This document shows positions 12,401 through 24,260 of a DNA stretch of 64,000 nucleotides, piece by piece. The DNA is taken from contig LUVW01000001.1 of the NCBI GenBank assembly GCA_001661515.1, forward strand, positions 1,072,052 through 1,136,051. Reading direction: 5' to 3'. Below the pieces are notes generated by a model, which saw only the letters and a program-made list of their open reading frames with translations, was not told where the DNA came from and did not search any database. Position numbers and translations under genes: made by a program. Position 1 is the stretch's first letter, and each line of letters opens with the position of its first letter. The DNA is from Capniomyces stellatus. Lineage: Eukaryota > Kickxellomycota > Harpellomycetes > Harpellales > Legeriomycetaceae.

Positions 12401-13758
12401 CTCTTTGCTTAGGCCCCATCATCTTGCTATTATTTCATATTATAAATTGTATCAGATCTGCTCAGTTTGGCTCTGTACACATACCTACACTCATAAAACT
12501 GACTAACAAACAAATATTCCAAAGTGTGCCTTAGGTCGACCCACAGCTCTAGTGAATGCACAGCTCTTACCTGTTAGGACCTTCCAAATGCCCAATGTGA
12601 TCAAGCCCTAAATAGTGCAATATCAACACATCCCAGTCCTCTTTGCTTTCTTTAACTTGCATCTCTCCCTCAAGATGTCTAGTCACGTTAAAGTCAACCT
12701 CTGTTGTATCAGCAACATAAAACGATGTTGTTCCCTCGCTTTTCTCAAACATATCAGGGAAAAGCCGCATCCACGTATCGTCCCCATACATATGTATCCT
12801 TTTCTTTCCCGTGTTTTTCATTTGCCAAATCAAACTGTCTTCCTGCTCATCACCCTCACTCGATGACTTTTGCGACTCAACCAAGTTCAAAACCGCATCC
12901 AAAAATCCGGGGATCGTTCCTAAGGTTCGTTTATACAAAATCAGCTTTGCTTGAACACATGCAAATACTTAAACTATATCGACACTCTTGCACACGGATT
13001 TTGCAACAAATATTAGCCAAGTATTCGGACCTGGCTCGACTCTTGTCACTTTTCACTTTTTATTAATTTATCAGCCCGATATCAACCGTACGCCGAATGT
13101 GTAACGGCTATCAAGTACTGGTATACATACTTATCATATTGTTTAGACCTTACCTGACATTAATGCCTTTATTCTTGGCATCGTAACAGTTGGGACTTTA
13201 GCCTGCGCCGTAAATCCGACAGCCTTCCCGCTTTCTAAAAGGCTAAATATGCATCAGACATACTTTTCAGCACATTTAATTTACCTGCTGCGCTTGCTCC
13301 TAGTTCTGTACAAGTAGTAGGCATGCTCAGTAAATATGGGTTTACCTTCTTGTGAATCCCATCGAGGACCTGTTTCCAAATACAAAATCGCTAAAATGCA
13401 AACAGAATAACATCGATTAGTTTTGATGCTTGTTTAGTCAGTCTGGCTGATCACGGTATATTATTTTACTTGTTAGTCTAAATTGTATTTATAATCCCAG
13501 CAAAAGCAGCAATGGTGTCACTAAAACCACTTACTTTCTCAATGCATCCACAACCATTATCACCATTTTGTCATATTTGGCTTTGGGTACTTTGCTTTGC
13601 TCTTTTACTTGTATCGCGTCTTTCAATACGGTTTTCCATTCTGATTTTCCATTTATCCCTTGCTTGAAAGGAAAAAATCCCTTTGTAAACACGCCTAATC
13701 CAACTAGATTAAGCAGTATGGATATTGCCAACAGAATCCAGCGAGTGCTTGACTTCAT
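9499..13758 (-). CDS. LAS21: GPI ethanolamine phosphate transferase 2 (LAS21/PIGG family)
   Basis: Seven exons on the minus strand: 13535-13758, 13346-13390, 13154-13242, 12571-12919, 12228-12426, 11932-12112 and 9499-11789. They join in phase to 1125 residues. The enzyme adds phosphoethanolamine to the second mannose of GPI anchors in the ER membrane. Residues about 7-27 form a signal anchor. The lumenal alkaline-phosphatase-fold domain shows VVDALRNDFVFGN (metal Asp), PTVTMPRIKALMSG (nucleophilic Thr), YGDDTW, the block HYLGLDHIGH and GDHGMNELGNHGG. The last exon holds many membrane segments. At 1125 residues it is longer than yeast LAS21 or human PIGG, mostly through a loop before and within the membrane region. 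The short exon 2 (45 nt) splices to SLLESGKAV at 13242; the intervening 103 nt look partly coding but have stops. Confidence 0.93.
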
Positions 13759-14159
13759 TCTGCTCGATTTATACCGCTATACTTTGTTAATTATTTTCCA
13801 CCTCGCTGCTTACTAAAAACCCTTGTCGGTTGTACCTGTTTATATATCGGGCTCTTGAAATAAAACTCGATTCTTGGGAATAGCCAAATATTCTGCTTTC
13901 GACTCTTCAATATCGCTGATTTAACTAGCTCTGGATTAAAGTATTATTAGATGGCCAGAATTGCTCGCTTTTTTTTAGTTCTTTTTTGACTTTGATTCTG
14001 AATTTGAAACCTATTTTGTTTATAAATCACAACAAATTGACGTCAAATTATAATTTTTCCAATACAAAGCTACCTAAACTTAACAACGCTGGCCAATTAG
14101 AGATAAGCCCGGATCTATCTTTTGTAACAAAATAAACACAAAGTCGAAATTTTTTCATC
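13759..14159. other. Upstream spacer of LAS21
   Basis: AT-rich promoter-type sequence between the LAS21 start and the tRNA-Gln gene. I see nothing coding. Confidence 0.5.
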
Positions 14160-14231
14160 GGTCTTATGGTCTAACGGTCATGACATTGGACTTTGAATCC
14201 AGTAGCCCGAGTTCGACTCTCGGTAAGACCT
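14160..14231 (+). tRNA. tRNA-Gln (TTG)
   Basis: Acceptor stem GGTCTTA/TAAGACC, A-box region TGGTCTAACGG, B box AGTTCGACTCT and anticodon loop CTTTGAA (anticodon TTG). No intron. It is followed directly by a T9 run, the RNA polymerase III terminator. Confidence 0.94.
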
Positions 14232-14759
14232 TTTTTTTTCCTCCGCTGGTTTATTTGTACGGGTGTGGAAGTCCCAAAAGTGTGGATAATTTGTTGATGT
14301 GCTTTTTTTTTAGATCAAGTTTGAATAAAAGCTTGTTGAAATCGCTAGGAGCTGTGTGAATGGTTTTATTTCAGTGTAGAAAACTATTTGCCCAACTTGG
14401 CAATAAACAGTCCTGTCCAATAACATGAATTTAACAAAGATATGCCCTAATTATTTTTTTTTTCAATCCGAATTAATTTAATTTCGGCTGTGATTCAATA
14501 AAAAAAAATAATAAGATTCTAGTCGAGTTTACCGGCTTTTGTCCTCGGTTTTCACCTTTTCAACATAACCAACACCGCAGTTGTTGAAAGCTAATATATC
14601 TTGCCTTTTTTTTTCTAATTGGAGATTATTCCTTTTGTTTTATACTTTGGTAAAATAAGTTACAATTTAGTTACAAAATTGTATAAATTCTAAAGCACTT
14701 TTCATCTGCTACTAACTCGATTTATACAGACGCCTCTGCAAAAACAAAAACAAAACAAA
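14232..14759. other. Spacer upstream of the RNA triphosphatase gene
   Basis: It starts with the T-run terminator of tRNA-Gln and is otherwise AT-rich. An A-rich leader (CAAAAACAAAAACAAAACAA) immediately precedes the CET1 start codon. Confidence 0.5.
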
Positions 14760-16502
14760 ATGAACGAGTCGAACAAAAGGCAGAGGGTTGATGATAATGT
14801 AAACAATGTTAATAAATCAGAGACAGATATCAGCAAGGTATATTTGGTGTTTTGAATTTATTTTGGTAGAGCTACAAGCTGTTTTTAGTCAATTTGTAAA
14901 ATGTGATAGTCCTGATTCCAATAATTAGAAAAATTAAACTTGACAACAAAATGTTGGTACAATTTATTCATTTGTAGAACGATAGGCTCAACAGTACAAT
15001 AATCCAACAGCACGATTTGCCGAAAACACCCTCGGGCAGATATAGGTTGGAAACTAGTATTTTCGGTACCAAGCCTACTGAAGATGTAATCCGCTGTGTT
15101 TCTGATTTCTTATTTCGATACGCCAATTTGCCTAACGTCGAGGTACAAACTTCAATTCTATAAATTTTTGGCAATACTTTTTTTTTTTACGGTTTGCTAG
15201 AGAGGCCGAGAATTAATTGGCAAATCTAATTAATAAATGGAACTATTTAAAGATTGAGGGAAAAGTTGGAAGGATGATTGACAAAAAGACGAAAAATAGA
15301 ATAGATCTAGCGGTATCCACAGAGACCAGTAAGATTTTTTGCATTTTACCTGCAACTATATTTTTATCGACCTGATTCTTCAAAGTACAGTTAACATGGT
15401 TTGCTAAAATTTAAAGTTTGTATTCACTAAATAGTCATCAAAGATAACCAGACTTGGTACAGATTTGAATCCGACATGTCACGCGTAAGCAGTGGGCCTC
15501 ATAAGGCCATTTAATTCAAAATAAGCACAATTAAAGCATTGGTTGCTTATTCAAGACGTCTACTCTGTTTATAGGACCAGCACGCTCACTTCAATAAAAT
15601 ACTCAATAGCAGGTTCGAGGAGTCACAAAGCGCAGCATATAAAGTAATAGTAGCTTAAATCACACTTTGTTTAAACCATTGTACCTTCACTTGCAGTCCG
15701 TTTTCTAATTGTTGTTGTTGTTGTTTATATTAGGGGTCTAAAATCCGGTACACGCATACAAACGAAGTCGATAAATATTACAACAACAGTGATGTCAGAG
15801 TTCGAGTCTCCATTGACCAAGCTACCAACAAAATTCTGCAGTCAATTACTAAACGAAGGGTGGCTAACTTAGACATCTATTCGCCAAGAACCAAGCTAGA
15901 CTATCGGATTACAATTAACGAGGAAATACCAGGTTTGCTATCTCATTTATTCGTAAACTCCACTTTCACTAAAACTTGTGCCAAAACCATTTTATACAAG
16001 TATATTAATGGCTGTGGTCTTTAACACATGTACACAGTTGAAATCCCGACAAACCTTCAGGAATTGAGCGAAAGACAAAAAGACAGAATTTCGTATAAGC
16101 ACGATATTTGTAGCTTTGATCTGACAAAGGCCACTCTTGCAGGGGTAAACATCTATTCTCACTAATTCTTTTTTTTAAATCTCAATGACCAAGCCATGTA
16201 TGCAGCCTTTGTATATACTTTCCGTTTCATACAATTGGACGAGTGTTGCTCTTTTTGTTTATTTATTTTTAACCGCTTTGTTTTCAACTTAGCCTCCGCC
16301 TCGAGTGAACCAGTATGATACCGGGCCAAGACCAGAACTGCCACCGCAAAAGATATCATATGAGCTAGAGGTTGAGATATTTCGCAACGACATTTTCCTA
16401 TCAGAGTTGGGTAAAGCACAAAGGAATCTCCCCAACCAGCTTAGTGAGATTTCTCAAATGTTTGTCAACAACCTCAGAATATTGGCTAAAAACTCTTTGT
16501 AG
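14760..16502 (+). CDS. CET1: mRNA 5'-triphosphatase, capping enzyme beta subunit (Cet1 type)
   Basis: Eight exons: 14760-14837, 14978-15142, 15253-15328, 15435-15484, 15575-15643, 15734-15932, 16038-16144 and 16293-16502. They join in phase to 317 residues. The enzyme removes the gamma phosphate from nascent pre-mRNA before guanylylation, in the nucleus. The tunnel-fold motifs are visible. An E-I-E pair of metal ligands spans the exon 2/3 junction (VE then IEGKVGRMI). NRIDLAVSTET, a VRVRVSID strand and a C-terminal YELEVEIF strand supply the second set of glutamates. Length matches a near-minimal catalytic domain with a short N-terminus, shorter than yeast Cet1 (549 aa). This metal-dependent family is typical of fungi and protists, unlike the Cys-phosphatase type of animals, so it helps place the organism. 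Confidence 0.93.
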
Positions 16503-17970
16503 TATCGCTGTACAATTACATTTATATAAATACCCCTCACTACACATTTTAAATAAACTGATTTCATACTAGTTTTTGAACCATATTTCTTTGGAGCCGA
16601 ACTAAAGCAGGTAGTACCAAAATACAAGCTACTATTTGGTGCGTAAATCAAACAGATATAATACAATATGGTGTGACTTTTAACTACTTTTCAGCGTTGA
16701 TGAACTGACATTTCCAATTGTTTTTTTTCCCCGTTTGTTTCTTTATTCCACGTTCCCATCCTCAGCCTTCTATTGTTTTTTTTTTTTTAGAGAATAGATA
16801 AATTATTTTAATTCTAACTCTGATTCTGATTCTGATTATCTGTTTACTTTACAATCAATATTTATCAGCGATTTACTCTCAAATCCAATTAAAGTGTGTG
16901 TGCATATAAGAATTGGTCTGAACTTAACAAGGGCCAAATGCATCAAACCATCGTTTCCAAACAATCCAACAGTCAAGATTATGCTTTGAATACCGTTTTA
17001 CATTACGGATCATACTTTTTGGGCAGTACGATAGCCAATATATTAATTCCAGTAACATGTTGTGAGAGTCTTAAACTCTTCATTGCCAGTAAAGCTAATA
17101 ATAAAAAAGGTACCAGAGCTTTAAAAGAACTAAGATCAAAATACATTTTGCTAAACTCAACAAGAAATAAAGTTTTCTCCTTACGAAATAAAAAAAAGCC
17201 TTTAAAACAACAGCTTTGTTGTGAAGACTTGGATAAATCCCGCCCAGTAGAAAAAAAAGGCCGTTTTACTTTTATTGTAGCTAATTGTTACACAGAACCA
17301 AGCTGCCAATTATGCCATTGGCGATAACAGGATATTATTGATCACAATTTACCCTGTTGTCTTCTTGTTGTAATACTTTTTCAAAAGTCTTACTAATTCA
17401 ATTGTTGACTTTTTGCTTTTTGCAAAAAAAAAGGAAAAGAAAAAAAGGTGATTTGTTCAAAAAAATAGCTTGTTAGCAATAATAAATTAATCTAGAAACT
17501 ATTGTGTATTTTTTTTTTTAATTGTAGTTTGTTTTACTTTTATCAAACTTAATAATGGGTTTGTTTTTTGTTTTTTTCTTTGCCAATTTTTTTTGCCAAT
17601 TAAAAAGAAAACAATACATCATTTTACTATTGTGTAAGCAAACGCAGTAGTATGTCGTTTATTGCTTTTTTTTTTGTTAAAGAAATAGCAATAAGCACTT
17701 TTAAGCTAAAGGCTTTAGAATAATTTTAAATATAATATCCTGCCGTATAAATACATCAAAAAAGTCCAGATTAGTTGTTTGCGTTTTAACAGCCAGGTAC
17801 TTGACCATAACTGAGCTCATATATTATTTTTAACGTTGGTAGCTTTCTAATACTGTTTGACTACTAGCTTCAGCCATTCACAGAGCTTTTGCAACACATA
17901 TTTTCTATGCTATAAAACATCACCGAGTTTTAAACGAACAATTTAGCTTTGTCTAATCTAGTGTGAAACA
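16503..17970. other. AT-rich spacer between CET1 and the desaturase gene
   Basis: Mostly homopolymer-rich. One uncertain ORF lies at 16938-17327 (listed). The last 250 bp before 17971 look like the desaturase promoter, with TATAAAACATC at 17911. Confidence 0.45.
16938..17327 (+). CDS. Hypothetical ORF, 129 aa
   Basis: An uninterrupted frame from the ATG at 16938 begins MHQTIVSKQSNSQDYALNTV and ends in TAG. It is Lys- and Cys-containing, with codons as AT-rich as the surroundings. There are no recognisable domains, no signal peptide and no splice sites needed. Its length is above chance for this composition but not by much. Confidence 0.25.
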   Translation: MHQTIVSKQSNSQDYALNTVLHYGSYFLGSTIANILIPVTCCESLKLFIASKANNKKGTRALKELRSKYILLNSTRNKVFSLRNKKKPLKQQLCCEDLDKSRPVEKKGRFTFIVANCYTEPSCQLCHWR

Positions 17971-19125
17971 ATGAGTGATTTAAACAACGACATAGTGCAA
18001 CGCGATCCACGACACCACCTGTATATTGGAAAGTGGACTCGATCAATACCAAACATAGACAAAACATCAGCAAACGACATTGCTGACGAACCTCACCTTA
18101 AGAGAAAATTAACCATTCTAAACAAATACCCAGAAATAAAAAAGCTTGTTGGCTACGATTTACTGACAACATATATCACTTTAGCTGCCGTTAGCACACA
18201 AATCCTGCTAGCTTATTACTTTGGCAACGTATTTACGGGATCACATGTACTTTTTACTTTAGCGGCTTATGCGATCGGGGCTTCTATCTCTGCATTATTT
18301 TCGGGTGTTTTCCACGAGATTTCGCACAACCTTGCTGCCAAAACAGTTCTGCAAAACAGACTATTGGGCCTGGTGGCAAACATTCCTATGCTGGTCCCCA
18401 TTGCGCAGTCATTTAAAAGATACCATTTGGAACACCACACCTACCAAGGGGTCAAAGGGCGCGATCCTGACCTTCCACTGGACTGGGAAATCGAGCTTAT
18501 TGGTAACAACCCCGTTCGGAAATTTCTCTGGCTTTTTGTCTATAGCGTGATGTATGTTGTCCGCGGCCTTGCCCTGAACAAGCCTATGAGACGCTGGGAA
18601 GGTATAAATGTATGCTGGACTGTGCTGTGTGACATTGGCCTTTACCATGTCGTTGGTGCTAAGGGGCTTTTATACTTGGGACTTTCAGTGTTCTTTGGAT
18701 ACGGACTTCATCCAGGAGCTGCTCATTTTATCCAAGAACACTACACTTTTGCTGACGGGCAAGAATCCTACGACTACTACGGATCGGGGAATATGTTTTA
18801 CTTGAATATTGGTTATCATAACGAGCACCACGACTTTCTTAACGTCCCATGGACCAACCTGCCCAAAATCAAGGAAACAGCCAAAGAGTTTTATTCAAGC
18901 TTAGCATACCACGACTCGTGGTGGAAGGTTATCTATATGTTTATCACCTGTGAGATCATGGCTCCTCAAAGCCGTGTGGTAAGATCGTACGAAGACCAAG
19001 TTAAGTATAGAAGCTCATATAAGTCCACTAATGACATCGTGTCCAACAAGTTTAAACCAGGTGTAAATATAAGCTTAATCAAGGACGAACTAGATAAAGA
19101 GTATAAAAAGGTACTTGACATTTAG
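17971..19125 (+). CDS. DES1: Sphingolipid (dihydroceramide) delta-4 desaturase
   Basis: A single-exon gene for 384 residues. The enzyme introduces the delta-4 double bond of the sphingoid base in the ER membrane. The three histidine boxes of the membrane di-iron desaturases are intact: HEISHN (H115-H119), HLEHH (152-156) and NEHHD (284-288, with H283 just before). The N-terminal RDPRHHLYIGKW region fits the short lipid-desaturase N-terminal domain of this subfamily. Several membrane segments lie between about 65-110 and 180-245. Length is close to the family norm (320-400 aa); the Lys-rich C-terminal tail may be an ER retrieval signal. The chosen ATG is the first in frame and follows an AT-rich leader. 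Confidence 0.95.
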   Translation: MSDLNNDIVQRDPRHHLYIGKWTRSIPNIDKTSANDIADEPHLKRKLTILNKYPEIKKLVGYDLLTTYITLAAVSTQILLAYYFGNVFTGSHVLFTLAAYAIGASISALFSGVFHEISHNLAAKTVLQNRLLGLVANIPMLVPIAQSFKRYHLEHHTYQGVKGRDPDLPLDWEIELIGNNPVRKFLWLFVYSVMYVVRGLALNKPMRRWEGINVCWTVLCDIGLYHVVGAKGLLYLGLSVFFGYGLHPGAAHFIQEHYTFADGQESYDYYGSGNMFYLNIGYHNEHHDFLNVPWTNLPKIKETAKEFYSSLAYHDSWWKVIYMFITCEIMAPQSRVVRSYEDQVKYRSSYKSTNDIVSNKFKPGVNISLIKDELDKEYKKVLDI

Positions 19126-19654
19126 CTCCACCCAGCTCAAACATTACAACCCAAATCTCGCTTATAAAAACATCTTGCCAATACTTCTACTTTAAATCTT
19201 ACCTTTTTTTATTTTATTATTGAAACATCTGCCTTTTTTTATATTGGAATATCTACTTTTTTTTATTATTGAAATATCTACTTTTTTTTTATTCCTTTAG
19301 CACCGACCTGTTAGTATTTATACTTTTTTTATATACCTATCTATGTTACCGTATCACAAAGCAATTATACTATATCACCACATTTTCAACTTCAACAAAT
19401 ATTGTCCGCTGTAATGTACCAAGTCCTAAACAATAGTTCAGGTGTGTAATAGTTTGTTCGCCAATTATGCCAGAACAATTGCATCTAAAGCTAAAGCGTG
19501 ATCGACAGTCATTTTAAAATACATCCAGTGTGTTTTTGAGCTGCGATTCTATTAATCCAGAGCGAAATATAGCGCGCATGAGAGTTGCTTCTCAGAACCT
19601 TAATGCGGCCAAATGATAATCGTATTTGCGAATTTACTTAAAAATCTTACATCC

Positions 19655-20115
19655 TAGCACCGGCATATAGGACTTGAACTTGTAGCACCTGGCTAGTATC
19701 CAACTAACCGTTGATTGGCTCGCAGCTGACGCCCAGCCAACACTCGATTGGTACAAGTAGCATTCTGAAGAAAGTCTCCAGAGCAACTAAGGCAAAGCAT
19801 GTTAGCAGTAGATATAGCTATATTTATTGGACGCCTTTGACCTGGAGAATTCTAAGATCGGACTGCAAACTAAATCAGACTACAGACTAAATCAGACTAG
19901 GAACTAAATTAGACTACAGACTAAATCAAACCACAAACTAAATCGGACTACAAACTAAATCAGACCAGGATCTAACTTGGTGGGACCTGCAAATACTATA
20001 ACAGCCAGCCAGAACCAAATAAAGTGTTTGTATTTGGCTAAATATATTTGCAAGCTTGAGTTTGAACTTGATCCTTCACTGCCCTTTAGATCGGTAACCT
20101 GGTGCCGGCACCTCT
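19655..20115. mobile_element. Possible solo LTR or tRNA-derived SINE remnant
   Basis: The minus strand at 19740-19655 resembles a decayed tRNA: GGTTAGTTGG is A-box-like and AAGTTCAAGTCC fits the B-box consensus, followed by TGCCGGTGCTA. The right end carries CCAAATAAAGTG (a polyadenylation-like signal) and then the perfect palindrome GGTGCCGGCACC, which could be a primer-binding site or a tRNA end. A 17-bp tandem array lies inside. No transposase or reverse transcriptase frame is present, and I found no target-site duplication by eye. A unique decayed sequence is the alternative. Confidence 0.3.
19861..19979. repeat. 17-bp tandem repeat, about 7 copies
   Basis: The unit is close to GACTACAAACTAAATCA. 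Copies differ at one to four positions, so the array is not a recent expansion. Confidence 0.85.
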
Positions 20116-21636
20116 TATATTAGTTTGTGAGTTTACTTTTGTCTGCGTACAAAAGCTAAGTTCCACCCATAAAAAAAGTATTAATAATAAAATTCACCCA
20201 AATTTGCAATATAAGGCCTCTAATTTATAAACAAAATTTTCTAACTCTGATTTCAATAAAAAAAAATTTCTAACTCATTGACACATCACCACTGGTTCGC
20301 TGCTGTTTACAAAAAAACAAATTAATACAAAAAAAGGAATGGAAAGAAAAGAAATGAAGAGAAAAGAAATGAAAAAAAGAGAAAAGAAAAAATATGGAAA
20401 CCACTAATAAAAATATTACATCGAGTTCTGTGAATTCTAACTAGGATATTTTTCTTCATTTTAGCCTTTTCCAAGAAACCCAATTCCAAACTAATTGCAT
20501 ATCATTATACCAATAAAAAAAATACACCCAACAAATTGAAATAAAATACAAGCTTTTTGTTTTTGTTTACAAAGAGGTGGTTATGATATGTTGGTTGTCC
20601 AAATGTTTGCAAGCACGTGAAACTGGAAAACAAAGAGCTATTCTTATTTCTACGCACTTTCCCACTGGAATAATAGCCCCCCACCCGCCAACTAACGCGT
20701 TCGAATTGGCACCAGCAGGTCCATGCTAAACCAGCCTTGATTGACAACATCGACTCTCGTGTCTTTGGTAAAGCTGTCTATTTGACACTGGCCAAACAAC
20801 CATAATAAAGCAGTAGCCAACACAGCTGTTTAAAATTATTACACTATCCGACTGTAAAGAGTCAGTGCAAAGCACGTTGCTAAGCCTATCTTTGTCTTTG
20901 GGCGCTGCCTGAATAGGAATTAATAGAAAGATCCTTGTTCATTTGCGACAGCTGAATAAGCCTGCTTCTCAATTCTACTGGCTGAATTTCAATTTAACTT
21001 GTGAATTTTAAAGCTGAGATTACCAAAAATTAACTAAAACCGTTATATTTCTTACCTCATTCTTTGTGCTCAATCTTCAATCAAAATTTAGGTGCTTGCA
21101 GATAATTAGCTTATTTAGTCCAATATCAGGCAGTATTAAAAAGCTTTACCAGTCATCTATCGATTGTGGCATTTTAATTGGTTGCATTAAGGTTTACTCA
21201 ATTAAGTGAAAATAAAAAACATATAACAAACAAATGGTTGAATTGAATCTCCTTGTTTACTGTAGCCTCAAATAATAAACTTTAAAGCAAAGCAAAGCTA
21301 TTGGTGCAAAAAAAGTAAAGAAAAATTACCTAATTGAAATCTGTTGGCGATAATAAAACTTCTCGAGTTTACAAGGCTAATTTTTTTTTTGATTTTTTTT
21401 AATGGTGGTAACTAAGCCTGGCATGTGAATCGACGCTTTCTCAGTATTTTTTTTTTAGAGTTGAAATATAAGTACATACACACATATATACTATATTGCA
21501 AATAGCAGAATCGTCGAGATAAATATTCGCGCTCAACTAACAGAGAGCCTACATAGACCAAAACATCATATCTGGGCAAACACAGGATAGTCAGCTTTAC
21601 TAGTTTTTACAGAGTACAAATACTTTACGATCAATA

Positions 21637-23671
21637 ATGAGTCTTCAATTTCTTTTAAATCTGATCCCTACAGGGCAAGAATACGTCAATGAAGAGAGTT
21701 TGAACAACTTGAAGCTGTATAAATACAGCTCTGTTGATAAATCATACCTTACAAAGTATGTTTTATCCCATTACTGGAATTGGGCCGTTACACTGTTTCC
21801 CTTGTGGATGGCGTAAGTTTACATTATATATATATTTGGTAGAATAAGGCAACCAAACCTCCGTCGGCTTTTTTTTTAATCGGACTGCAGCCAGAAGGCG
21901 GCGAAACTCGTAATCAAACATATAGCTAACTTTACACTTTGGTAAATCTATAGGCCAAATCTAATCACACTGATTGGATTCTGCTTTGAGTTGTTTGATA
22001 TCTTGTTGATACTGTTGATTATGCCCGATTTGTCTGGACCTGGACCTTGGTGGATATACTTTTGGTAACTATGACTATCCGTTTATCTTTTGGCAGTCTA
22101 TAGCCGACCATTTAAATAAACGCAATACTGTTTAATTAGACTGAAAATATAACGAATATACTTGCTTGGTATCTGTAATTGCAATCATGAAAATTGTAGT
22201 TTCGGGATTGGAATGTGGCTATATTCAACATTCGATAATGTTGACGGAAAGCAAGCACGAAGAACCAACTCTTCTTCGCCATTGGGCGAGCTCTTTGATC
22301 ATGGCTGTGACGCTCTAAACTGCACCGTAAGTATACATATTGTACTCATACGATTAAACCATATTTTTCTTTTTTAGAAAGCATTCTTTTTTTTTTAAAA
22401 AAAAAGTAGATCAGAATAATAACATACGCTCTGTTTTGTAATTCTTTTGGAACTGGCCATAGGTTGGTGCAATTGTTCAGGCAGCAGCTTTTGGAACAGG
22501 AATAACTATGTATACACTGCTTTTCCCATTGGCCAGTAAGCAGCACATCACTTTATTTATGTGTATTCATAAATGTGGGTCTACAATATGTTTTTTTTGT
22601 TGCTTTACCTACCAGCTAACTTTATATAACTTGGAAAATAAAATAAAAACTTAGCGACTATGACCTTCTTTTTCTCAACATGGGAGGAGTACCACACCGG
22701 AGTTCTGTACTTGGGGTATATTAACGGACCCACCGAAATGTTGGTAGCCGCATGTATTTGCTGTTTTATTTCAGGAATTTTTGGTAAGATATCCAAACAA
22801 ACAGCATGGCCCGATATATCACAAAACCAAGTTTATACTAACAGAAGCATTCTTAAAATTGTATAGGCCCTCAAGTATGGCACACAGAAGCCCATAAAGT
22901 CATACCCATAATAGGAAAATATTTGCCAACCGATTCAACATTGATTGAGTTTATTTTAGTAAATGTCTTTATCTTGGCATTCGTTTTCCACGTAACAATA
23001 TGGTAATTACAAGACACTAACATTTTCTCACTCGTTGTACTCAACCTGGTTCACAAAATTCAATGAATTTACTAACTCTTGATATTTTTGGTCTAGTATA
23101 TACAATGTCTACGAAGCCTGCAAACAGAAGAACGAAGAGTTCCTACCTACGCTCTGGGAAACCACGCCCTTTATCGTGTTTAGTGTGTCATCTGGCGTGT
23201 GGGCTACAACATCAAACATCATTATTCCTGAAAACCATTTGATTCTGTTTATGTTTATTGCCGGAATAGCTTTTGGAAGAATTACTGTAAGTTTATAAAC
23301 ATATAACCTTACCTCGGTTCTATCTATTTCATTACACTTATTTTTGCCATTAATCTTGTCTTTACTCTTGCCCATCTTATGTCTGTATTTTGCTAATCTG
23401 CTTGTATTTTGCTTAGTCAAAAATCATCCTTGCTCACTTGATCAAGTCGGACTTCCCTTACTTCACTGTTCAAATGATCCCGTTGATTGTTGGTGCCATT
23501 TTCTCATACTTTGGACTGTTTTCAGCAACTGGGGAACTGATCTTCCTATGGGTGTCATTCCTTTTCGTTAGCATCGCCTACTTGCACTGGGCAACACTCG
23601 TTATAGACATTCTTTGCACATTTTTGGGCATTCAGTGCTTTTCAATTTCTTACACTTTAGTAAACCAATAA
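21637..23671 (+). CDS. EPT1: Ethanolamine/choline phosphotransferase (CPT1/EPT1 family)
   Basis: Eight exons: 21637-21812, 21954-22064, 22200-22326, 22463-22535, 22655-22783, 22867-23002, 23097-23286 and 23417-23671. They join in phase to 398 residues, the usual family length. It transfers phosphoethanolamine or phosphocholine from the CDP form to diacylglycerol, the last step of the Kennedy pathway in the ER/Golgi membrane. Exon 3 carries the full CDP-alcohol phosphotransferase signature [20 protein letters not shown] and then GCD, that is D-G-x2-A-R-x8-G-x3-D-x3-D. The N-terminus ([19 protein letters not shown]) and [16 protein letters not shown] are typical. About seven to ten hydrophobic segments follow. 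Substrate preference between ethanolamine and choline cannot be read, so the symbol is by family only. Confidence 0.93.
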
Positions 23672-24260
23672 TTTTTTGGGTACGGTTTTTAGATTGCTCT
23701 AACACTATAATAAGCTCGGCCTTTTTTTTTCTATCCATTCTCCTATTTCTTTCCACTATTTATTAATAATCGTCTATTGTTAATTTATAACTTTTTGGTA
23801 TTTAAAAACGGCAATCCTGTCACACCGAAGGTCGAAATGAAACGCGCTCAACTTAACATCACTGGCTTTACTTAAACTACATGGACGCTTTCCCCACAAA
23901 AGAATTGAAATAGACAAACTTTTGACTAACTATGCTTACCGACTACTAGGTTGTTGACCTTATTTTTGTACTAGGCTGGATAATTTCTATCTTCAATTCG
24001 CACAAATAAATATTGCAACCATTACTGTTAAAAAAACCTACCAACCAAACACTATATTAATTTAAAAAAAAAAATCAAAACTCAGTTTCAATTATATGGA
24101 TAAATTCTGGTTAATAAAAATATCGTTATAAAAAGAAATATTGTTACAAAACCTTAATGGCCCTAGTAGACCATACTTTTGTTCCTCTCGCTTTAATATT
24201 CTCAAGTTTACCTCCCCCCCCCCCCCNNNNNNNNNCCCCCCCCCCCCCCCCGAAATCGAA
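23672..24260. other. Spacer containing an assembly gap
   Basis: AT-rich 3' flank of the phosphotransferase gene, then a C homopolymer interrupted by nine N (24227-24235), only 9 bp from the next start codon. No gene is seen. Confidence 0.6.
24214..24251. repeat. Poly-C run with 9-N gap
   Basis: The bases are C on both sides of the N tract, so the true length is unknown. This is a sequencing or assembly break inside the probable 5' UTR of the OTU gene. Confidence 0.95.

Larger units (their letters stand above)
19126..21636. other. Long spacer with repeat-rich probable transposon remnant
   Basis: The first 500 bp are T-rich 3' flank. From 19655 to 20115 the GC content rises and the repeats listed separately occur. 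The rest is AT-rich, with purine runs at 20335-20395. Short coding-like pieces near 20580-20750 have stops on both strands and were not called. Confidence 0.45.

Noticed and set aside
13299..13345. Coding-like reading MPTTCTELGASAAESGK inside LAS21 intron 2
   Set aside because: Using it would need a 20-nt intron; splicing to 13242 gives the conserved FTRSLLESGKAV without it.
20505..20750. 81-codon minus-strand ORF and plus-strand fragment with KHVKLENKELFLFLRTFP
   Set aside because: Neither can be joined to a start by plausible splice sites; both strands carry stops nearby.
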